NCBI GenBank assembly: GCA_045536775.1
Contig: JAZSOD010000040.1
Coordinates: 1-10,902 of the forward strand
Direction: 5' to 3'
DNA: 10,902 nt
Source of the DNA: UBA4717 sp045536775
GTDB taxonomy: Bacteria; Bacillota; Clostridia; Oscillospirales; CAG-272
Positions 6,980-10,902 of the stretch are shown one piece after another. Both the position numbers and the translations under genes were made by a program. Below the pieces are notes generated by a model. It was not told the DNA's origin and made no database searches. It saw nothing but the letters and a program-made list of their open reading frames with translations. The first letter of the stretch is position 1. Each line of letters starts with the position of its first letter.

Positions 6980-7516
6980 TTAAGCGAATATACCCTCTGC
7001 GATTTTTTCGCTTACAGCGCTGCCCTTCAGAGCCTTGACAAGCTCAAGCGCAAACTCTGCCGACGCTCCCATTCCGATCGCAGTTATTACGTTGCCGTCC
7101 TTTACCACATAGGTGTCAGCAATTTTCGCGCCCTCAAGGTATTCTTCAAATCCCGGGTAGCAAATACCCTTTTTGCCTCTGAGAAGTCCAAGCTCACCGA
7201 GCACTCTGGGCGCGGCGCATATTGCCGACACAAACCCTCCGTTTTGGAAAACGGTGACTGTAAGCTCTCTGACCTTTGCACTTGCGCGGAGATTGTCGGC
7301 GCCCGGAAGTCCCCCGGGAAGCACCACCATCTCGAGTCCGTCCGCTGTTGCGGCGTCTACCGTTATGTCGCTTTCTACCTTTATTCCGTGAGCGCCTGTT
7401 ACGGTCTTGCCCGTAACGCCAACGGTCACCGTGTCAATTCCTGCACGGCGCATAATATCAACGGGGGTCAGCGCTTCTATTTCTTCAAATCCGTCTGCTA
7501 AAAATACGTAAACCAT
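6980..7516 (-). CDS. DJ-1/PfpI (ThiJ/YajL-type) family protein
   Basis: A 178-residue class I glutamine amidotransferase-like protein. Marks: FLADGFEEIEALTPVDI (Glu14 in the conserved acidic site), VLPGGLPGADNL (65-76), and the nucleophile elbow SAICAAPRVLGE with Cys100. Closest by motif to bacterial YajL/ThiJ and human DJ-1, proposed to act as glyoxalase-like, deglycase or chaperone proteins against carbonyl or oxidative damage; the exact reaction is disputed in the field. Start: ATG at 7516, preceded by GGGAG five bases upstream, where the homologous fold begins. The frame is open to 7582, but that extra 22-residue stretch overlaps the tmk 3' end and is unlike the family. It sits 19 bp after tmk and abuts the cyclo-ligase gene. 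Confidence 0.93.
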   Translation of the reverse strand: MVYVFLADGFEEIEALTPVDIMRRAGIDTVTVGVTGKTVTGAHGIKVESDITVDAATADGLEMVVLPGGLPGADNLRASAKVRELTVTVFQNGGFVSAICAAPRVLGELGLLRGKKGICYPGFEEYLEGAKIADTYVVKDGNVITAIGMGASAEFALELVKALKGSAVSEKIAEGIFA

Positions 7517-7535
7517 AACGTCTCCCAAAAACGAG

Positions 7536-8222
7536 TTAAAATCTGTTCTCGCGTGTCTGAAGCCTTGCGGTGACACGCTCAAGCACCTCTGAGGCGATAT
7601 CTTCGATGGTTCTCATTTCATCGCCGTCATAGCACTTTATCTTTATCCAGTTAAGCTTGTCCGATGCGTATATTGCCGCCTCGTAGCTTTTATTCAGAAA
7701 GTCGGGGTCAAGCTCGTGTATATCCATATTGCGTCCCGTCTGCTCCGACCTGCTCTTGATAAGCTTCATTGAAATTTCAGGCTTTACCTCAAGGTAGACA
7801 ACCGTATCGGGACACGGAAGTCCGAGCTTCGAATACTCATAGTCAACAAGCCACGAAAGGAATCCGTCCCACTCTGCTCTGTCAAGCTTTGAAAGCTGAT
7901 GCACGGCGTTAGCGCTCGTATATCTGTCGGCGAGTATTACCGTGTCCTTGTCCTCGTAGTCACGGTGCCAATCGGTGCGATAGCTGATATATCGGTCCAT
8001 TGAGAAAAACGTGGACGCGGCGTAAGCTCCCGTATCCGAGGCTTTGCCGCCAAGCTCACCCGAAAGGTACATATTTACGAGCATTGATGCTTTTTCCTCA
8101 TAGGTCGGAAAGCTGATGGTCCTCACCTTTTTGCCTGCGCTCTCAAGAGCTTTGCAAAGAAGCTTGCTTTGAGTAGCCTTGCCCGAGCCGTCGAGTCCGT
8201 CGATTGCAATAAAATAAGCCAT
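7536..8222 (-). CDS. tmk: Thymidylate (dTMP) kinase
   Basis: Phosphorylates dTMP to dTDP with ATP, needed for DNA synthesis. The protein is 228 residues from ATG at 8222. Marks: P-loop IDGLDGSGKATQ (residues 8-18), FPTYE (38-42), DRY at 99-101 within ILADRYTSANAVHQL, and a LID-like region around 157-175 (SRSEQTGRNMD). The P-loop position that normally bears Ser/Thr after GK is Ala16, followed by Thr17. The frame stays open upstream to 8327, but those 35 residues run through the promoter and repeat, so the 8222 start is chosen. The preceding bases are purine-rich (GAAAGAAGAAA) rather than a strong Shine-Dalgarno. First gene of the tmk-to-ylmC cluster. Confidence 0.93.
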   Translation of the reverse strand: MAYFIAIDGLDGSGKATQSKLLCKALESAGKKVRTISFPTYEEKASMLVNMYLSGELGGKASDTGAYAASTFFSMDRYISYRTDWHRDYEDKDTVILADRYTSANAVHQLSKLDRAEWDGFLSWLVDYEYSKLGLPCPDTVVYLEVKPEISMKLIKSRSEQTGRNMDIHELDPDFLNKSYEAAIYASDKLNWIKIKCYDGDEMRTIEDIASEVLERVTARLQTRENRF

Positions 8223-8255
8223 ACTTATTATTTCTTCTTTCAAGTATAATAATAC

Positions 8256-8290
8256 ATAGTATATTATACCACAAATTTGCTGAAATGCAA
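8256..8290 (-). promoter_or_regulatory. tmk operon promoter
   Basis: Minus strand: TATAAT at 8268-8263 with a TG one base upstream (TGGTATAAT, extended -10), and TTGCAT at 8290-8285 at 16-bp spacing. Start is expected near 8256, leaving a leader of about 34 bases. The -35 overlaps the first bases of repeat copy 1, and the spacer contains the left arm of an imperfect inverted repeat (8271-8286 with 8305-8318). Confidence 0.75.
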
Positions 8291-8401
8291 GGGTATGGGT
8301 CGAGATTTCAAAATTTGTTAACTTCACGCGCGCATCGCCCGCCGGGGCTCCCCGGCTGCAAGGGTATAGGTCGAGATTTCAAAATTTGTTAACTTCACGC
8401 G
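8286..8401. repeat. 71-bp period direct repeat with GC-rich palindrome (1.6 copies)
   Basis: Copy 1 (8286-8330) and copy 2 (8357-8401) are 45 bp each and differ at one base (GGGTATGGG versus GGGTATAGG). Between them lie 26 bp that end in the perfect palindrome GCCGGGG-CT-CCCCGGC (8341-8356). Identity stops sharply at both ends, so the unit is the 45-mer plus the palindrome-bearing spacer, with the second unit cut short. No coding frame fits. It may be a dispersed intergenic repeat or a MITE-like remnant. Copy 1 takes part in an inverted repeat with the tmk promoter (8271-8286 / 8305-8318). Confidence 0.9.
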
Positions 8402-8411
8402 TGTTTAACCA

Positions 8412-8460
8412 AAGCCAATAAAAAAAACGACTGCTTACGCAGTCGTTTTTTTATTGGCTT
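8412..8460. terminator. Very strong bidirectional terminator after rubredoxin
   Basis: Nearly perfect inverted repeat: AAGCCAAT, A8, CGACTGC, loop TTAC, GCAGTCG, T7, ATTGGCTT. Stem about 22 bp with one unpaired A. A long T-run follows the GC core on both strands. It ends the flavodiiron-rubredoxin transcript; the rubredoxin stop codon (8461-8459) sits at its edge. No gene approaches it from the left on the plus strand. Confidence 0.95.
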
Positions 8461-8614
8461 ACGCCTCGCTGAACTGGTCCTTGCCAACTCCGCAAAGAGG
8501 GCACTCGAAGTCCTCGGGAAGATCAGCAAACTTTGTGCCGGGAGCTATTCCCTCGTCGGGAGCACCGACTTCCTCGTCGTATTCCCAGCCGCATACGTCA
8601 CATACGTATTTCAT
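8459..8614 (-). CDS. Rubredoxin
   Basis: A 51-residue one-iron redox protein. Two CxxC pairs bind the iron: Cys5/Cys8 (YVCDVCGWEYD) and Cys38/Cys41 (ECPLCGVGKD). The spacing, the conserved PG-T-F core (IAPGTKFADLPEDF) and the length match stand-alone bacterial rubredoxins. Start: ATG at 8614, with GGAGG eight bases upstream. It follows the flavodiiron gene by 25 bp and shares its transcript, then stops at the terminator. Inferred role: soluble electron donor to the flavodiiron protein or to peroxide-reducing partners such as rubrerythrin, in the cytoplasm. Confidence 0.97.
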   Translation of the reverse strand: MKYVCDVCGWEYDEEVGAPDEGIAPGTKFADLPEDFECPLCGVGKDQFSEA

Positions 8615-8639
8615 AATCAATTCCTCCGTATATATAAAT

Positions 8640-10430
8640 TTATTTTATTTCTTCAAAATCAGCCGCGCCGTGCTTGCAAAGTGGACAAACAAAGTCTTCG
8701 GGGAGCTCGTCTCCTTCGTATATATATCCGCATATCTTGCAGACGTAGCCTTTTTTGCCCTCGGTTTCGGGCTTGGGCTTCACGTTACTGTGGTAGTATG
8801 TGTAGGTCATGGTCTCTCTATCCGACAGAACCTTTGCCTCGCTTATAGAGCATATGAACATTCCGTGAGTATCAAGATCAACGTACTGCTCTACCTTAAG
8901 CGACATAAAGGAGTTGATATATCTCGGAAGCACCACAAGTCCGTTCTCCGAACGGTTGGGCGCACAGTCCTCAAACTTGTTTACGTTTCTGCCGCTTCTG
9001 AAGCCAAACGCCTCAAATACCTTAAAGGGTGCTTCGACCGTGAGGCAGTTTATATTCATCACTCCCGTCTGCTTTATGACGTGGTGAGAATAGTTTTCCT
9101 TGTTGATGGTAACAGCAATTCTGTTCGGAGTGCTTGTTACCTGAGTTACGGTGTTAACGATAAGCCCGTTGTCCTTTTTGCCGTCATTAGACGTAACAAC
9201 GTAAAGACCGTAACCGATATTAAAGAGCGCCGTAAGATCGTTTTTACTTACCGAGTCGCCGCTTAACGCAATGTACTCTCGACACAGCTCCTCTGCAAGA
9301 GAATCCAGTGCTGACGCACTTTCCGAATTGAGCGCGGAAAGTATCTTGACCGTGGTTTCGGTAAAGGTCAGGTTCTTACACTTTTCAAGCATTTCGCGCA
9401 TGACCTTTGCGGCAAGAGGCGCCCAGCTTCCGTTTTCGATAATTCCAACTGTTCTCTTCTGGAAATTACGCTCTGTGAGATGATTTATAAATTCCCTCAT
9501 AAACGGGAATATCTCCGCGTTATAGGTAGTTGTAGCAAGAACGAGCTTACTGTATCTGAACGCGTCTTCGACCGCTTTTGACATATCGCATCTCGCGAGA
9601 TCGTGCACCACTACTGCGGGAGCTCCGTTTGACTTGAGCTTTTCCGCAAGCTGAAGCACTGCCTTCTTGGTGTTTCCGTAAACTGAAGTATAGGCAATAA
9701 CTATACCGTCGGTTTCGGGCTCATAACTCGACCAGGTATTATAAATATCAAGATAGTAGCCGAGGTTTTCGCTCAGTACGGGACCGTGAAGCGGACAGAT
9801 GGTCTGAATGTCAAGACCTGACGCCTTTTTGAGCAGGCTCTGCACCTGTGCGCCGTACTTTCCAACGATTCCGATGTAATAGCGTCTCGCCTCGTCAGTC
9901 CAGTCCTCGCTTACGTCAAGTGCGCCGAATTTTCCAAATCCGTCTGCCGAGAAAAGTATCTTATCTGTACTGTCATAGGTTGCTATGACCTCTGGCCAAT
10001 GCACCATGGGTGCGGTCACAAACGTTAAATCGTGCGTACCGAGAGAGAGGGTGTCTCCATCTCCCACCACTATTCCCTTTTCGGCAAAGTCCGTGCCGAA
10101 AAAGTTATTCATCATAGTAAACGCCTTCGCGGACGCTACTATCGTAACGTCGGGATAAGCCTTTACAAAGTTTGCGATGTTAGCAGAATGGTCGGGCTCC
10201 ATGTGCTGAATTATAAGATAATCCGGCTTTCTGTCACCGAGCACGTTCTGAATATTGTCAAGCCACGCGTGAGTAAAGCGCGCGTCAACTGTATCGAAGA
10301 TCGCAACCTTTTCGTCTATTATTGCGTAAGAGTTATATGACATACCGTTCGGGACCTTGTACTGTCCCTCGAACAAGTCTACGGCGTGGTCGTTGACTCC
10401 TATATATTTTACAGTATCAGAAATAAACAT
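8640..10430 (-). CDS. Flavodiiron protein with flavin reductase and rubredoxin domains
   Basis: Cytoplasmic O2/NO reductase of 596 residues with four modules. (1) Beta-lactamase-fold diiron domain, about 1-240, with all usual ligands: His76, Glu78, Asp80, His81 (HMEPDH), His144, Asp163, His215. (2) Flavodoxin domain, about 242-385, FMN loop TSVYGNTK. (3) Flavin reductase-like domain, about 397-540 (NGLIVNTVTQV, KTGVMNINCL-like region). (4) C-terminal rubredoxin, about 552-596, with CKIC and CPLC; it is of the short type (DELPEDFVCPLC). The fusion should allow NAD(P)H-derived electrons to pass through flavin and iron to the diiron site within one chain. Start: ATG at 10430 with GGAGG seven bases upstream. 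It heads a two-gene operon with stand-alone rubredoxin. Role: removing O2 or NO in an anaerobe. Confidence 0.96.
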   Translation of the reverse strand: MFISDTVKYIGVNDHAVDLFEGQYKVPNGMSYNSYAIIDEKVAIFDTVDARFTHAWLDNIQNVLGDRKPDYLIIQHMEPDHSANIANFVKAYPDVTIVASAKAFTMMNNFFGTDFAEKGIVVGDGDTLSLGTHDLTFVTAPMVHWPEVIATYDSTDKILFSADGFGKFGALDVSEDWTDEARRYYIGIVGKYGAQVQSLLKKASGLDIQTICPLHGPVLSENLGYYLDIYNTWSSYEPETDGIVIAYTSVYGNTKKAVLQLAEKLKSNGAPAVVVHDLARCDMSKAVEDAFRYSKLVLATTTYNAEIFPFMREFINHLTERNFQKRTVGIIENGSWAPLAAKVMREMLEKCKNLTFTETTVKILSALNSESASALDSLAEELCREYIALSGDSVSKNDLTALFNIGYGLYVVTSNDGKKDNGLIVNTVTQVTSTPNRIAVTINKENYSHHVIKQTGVMNINCLTVEAPFKVFEAFGFRSGRNVNKFEDCAPNRSENGLVVLPRYINSFMSLKVEQYVDLDTHGMFICSISEAKVLSDRETMTYTYYHSNVKPKPETEGKKGYVCKICGYIYEGDELPEDFVCPLCKHGAADFEEIK

Positions 10431-10487
10431 TAAAAATCCTCCGTCGAATAAAAGTGCAGACTCGGCAGATCCTCCGCAAAGTACCCA

Positions 10488-10530
10488 TGCTTCTATTTTA
10501 CCGTTTTTTTATCAAACAGATAAGCTGTTT
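10488..10530 (-). promoter_or_regulatory. Probable promoter and operator-like dyad of the flavodiiron operon
   Basis: Minus strand: -10-like TAAAAT at 10500-10495, with only a weak -35 candidate (TTATCT, 10523-10518) at 17 bp. A perfect dyad AAACAG-N5-CTGTTT (10514-10530) covers this -35 position. The weak -35 plus a dyad suggests control by a DNA-binding regulator, which fits an oxygen- or NO-inducible operon. On the plus strand the same dyad is followed by eight Ts and could look like a weak terminator. The leader from about 10488 to 10430 holds a second GGAGG at 10475-10471 with no start codon in range. Confidence 0.45.
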
Positions 10531-10573
10531 TTTTTACAAATATATAAATTTTTTGAAAACTCAACCGTCATTT

Positions 10574-10738
10574 ACGATCAAGCTATCGGAGGAAAGCTCT
10601 CATAGCCCTTCCAGCCTGCAATTCTCTTTCAATGGTAACGAGATCAAACACACCAACACATATTCATCGTGGTGCGCTGCTATGGAAAAACAGTTCAAGC
10701 TCAATCTCGACAAGATCGACGCTTATTACTCGAAGTAA
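10574..10738 (+). pseudogene. Coding-like C-terminal fragment, unrecognised
   Basis: About 55 codons on the plus strand end in TAA at 10736-10738 and read like a natural protein tail (SFNGNEIKHTNTYSSW, then AAMEKQFKLNLDKIDAYYSK), with codons such as CTC, GAC, ATC and AAG. No Shine-Dalgarno-led start explains it: GGAGG at 10588-10592 has no start codon in range, and the frame upstream of about 10570 is AT-rich and promoter-like. ATG at 10682 would give only 18 residues. I read it as the surviving 3' end of a lost gene, possibly left by a deletion. I do not recognise the family. A chance open frame remains possible. Confidence 0.35.
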
Positions 10739-10758
10739 ACGATAAATCAAATACAACA

Positions 10759-10788
10759 AAAAACGGCAGAGAAATCTCTGCCGTTTTT
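10759..10788. terminator. Bidirectional intrinsic terminator
   Basis: Perfect stem: AAAAA, CGGCAGAGA, a 2-base loop (10773-10774; 4 bases if the closing pair opens), TCTCTGCCG, TTTTT. It starts 21 bp past the minus-strand gene at the window end and about 21 bp after the plus-strand fragment, with T-runs on both sides, so it can end both. Confidence 0.93.
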
Positions 10789-10808
10789 ATTGTTTCAATC
10801 AAAAGATA

Positions 10809-10902
10809 TTACTTCTTTTTCTTGGAAACGAGGAATGCTACGAGAGCGATAACAACAACTACTGCTGCTACTACGCCGATGATAAGACCGGTGTTGCCGC
10901 CT
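10809..10902 (-). CDS. C-terminal membrane anchor of a truncated surface/secreted protein
   Basis: Only the last 30 codons and the TAA stop (10811-10809) are inside the window. They encode GGNTG, about 20 hydrophobic residues (LIIGVVAAVVVVIALVAFLV), then SKKKK. This Gly-rich linker, single helix and positive tail is the standard end of a Clostridia surface protein held by a C-terminal transmembrane anchor with the bulk outside. GGNTG resembles a sortase site only loosely (no LPxTG Pro), so simple membrane anchoring is more likely. The main domain, and hence the function, lies to the right of the window. Confidence 0.8.
   Translation of the reverse strand, partial: GGNTGLIIGVVAAVVVVIALVAFLVSKKKK

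Noticed and set aside
6263..7501. A 412-codon open frame on the plus strand
   Set aside because: It is antisense to the CPBP, cyclo-ligase and DJ-1 genes, all of which have clear family motifs. Its translation has no recognisable domain and it lacks a ribosome binding site.
7517..7582. Longer N-terminal version of the DJ-1 protein (from 7582)
   Set aside because: It overlaps the tmk 3' end; GGGAG lies five bases before the 7516 ATG, where the family fold starts.
8223..8327. Longer N-terminal version of thymidylate kinase (from 8327)
   Set aside because: It runs through the promoter and repeat copy 1; the kinase fold begins at the 8222 Met.
8286..8401. Possible CRISPR array
   Set aside because: Only two 45-bp copies with one 26-bp palindromic spacer, and no cas genes. 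A CRISPR spacer would not be a palindrome.
10419..10488. Short leader peptide (about 23 codons, two Cys) before the flavodiiron gene
   Set aside because: No ribosome binding site of its own and no repeated regulatory codon; probably chance.
10514..10535. Plus-strand terminator in the flavodiiron promoter region
   Set aside because: Stem is only six AT-rich pairs and no plus-strand gene ends there; an operator-like dyad for the minus-strand operon fits better.

Overview
The window looks like chromosome from an uncultured, low-to-mid-GC anaerobic Firmicute of the class Clostridia. The 5' end of a 16S rRNA gene on the minus strand has Clostridia-like signatures. Shine-Dalgarno sites are mostly strong (GGAGG, AAGGA), promoters are sigma-A type, a YlmC/YmxH-family gene is present, and a flavodiiron protein plus rubredoxin imply an oxygen-exposed obligate anaerobe. 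Genus cannot be set from the sequence alone.

Layout from left to right. (1) 1-422: start of a 16S gene reading leftward, with a leader and two tandem consensus promoters (P1 and P2) out to about 780; P2 has three phased A-tracts upstream of its -35. (2) 839-2697: a terminator, then a cytoplasmic glycosidase-like TIM-barrel protein (minus strand), diverging from an AraC-family regulator (plus strand, 2698-3522). Their promoters appear to overlap fully, so the regulator probably controls the neighbour. (3) 3521-8222: a compact minus-strand operon read right to left: thymidylate kinase, DJ-1/PfpI protein, 5-formyltetrahydrofolate cyclo-ligase, CPBP membrane protease-like protein, MltG, and, after a hairpin, a YlmC/YmxH protein. 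It ends in a hairpin shared with araC, in which both genes' stop codons lie. (4) 8271-8402: upstream of tmk, a 45-bp sequence occurs twice in 71-bp register, separated by a GC-rich palindrome; the tmk -35 touches the edge of the first copy. (5) 8412-10530: an oxygen/NO detoxification pair on the minus strand, a four-domain flavodiiron protein (diiron, flavodoxin, flavin reductase, rubredoxin) followed by a stand-alone 51-residue rubredoxin and a very strong terminator. (6) 10565-10902: a coding-like C-terminal fragment on the plus strand without a start, a bidirectional terminator, and the membrane-anchoring tail of a minus-strand protein that runs out of the window.

Functionally, the tmk operon mixes dTMP and folate metabolism with cell-wall polymerisation control (MltG) and damage or stress proteins. 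The flavodiiron/rubredoxin pair forms a self-contained electron path to O2 or NO. No phage, transposase, CRISPR array or tRNA was seen. The least explained elements are the 71-bp repeat, the hairpin between the ribosome binding site and start codon of the YlmC-family gene, and the orphan C-terminal fragment. I found no clear case of a wholly new multi-gene system.
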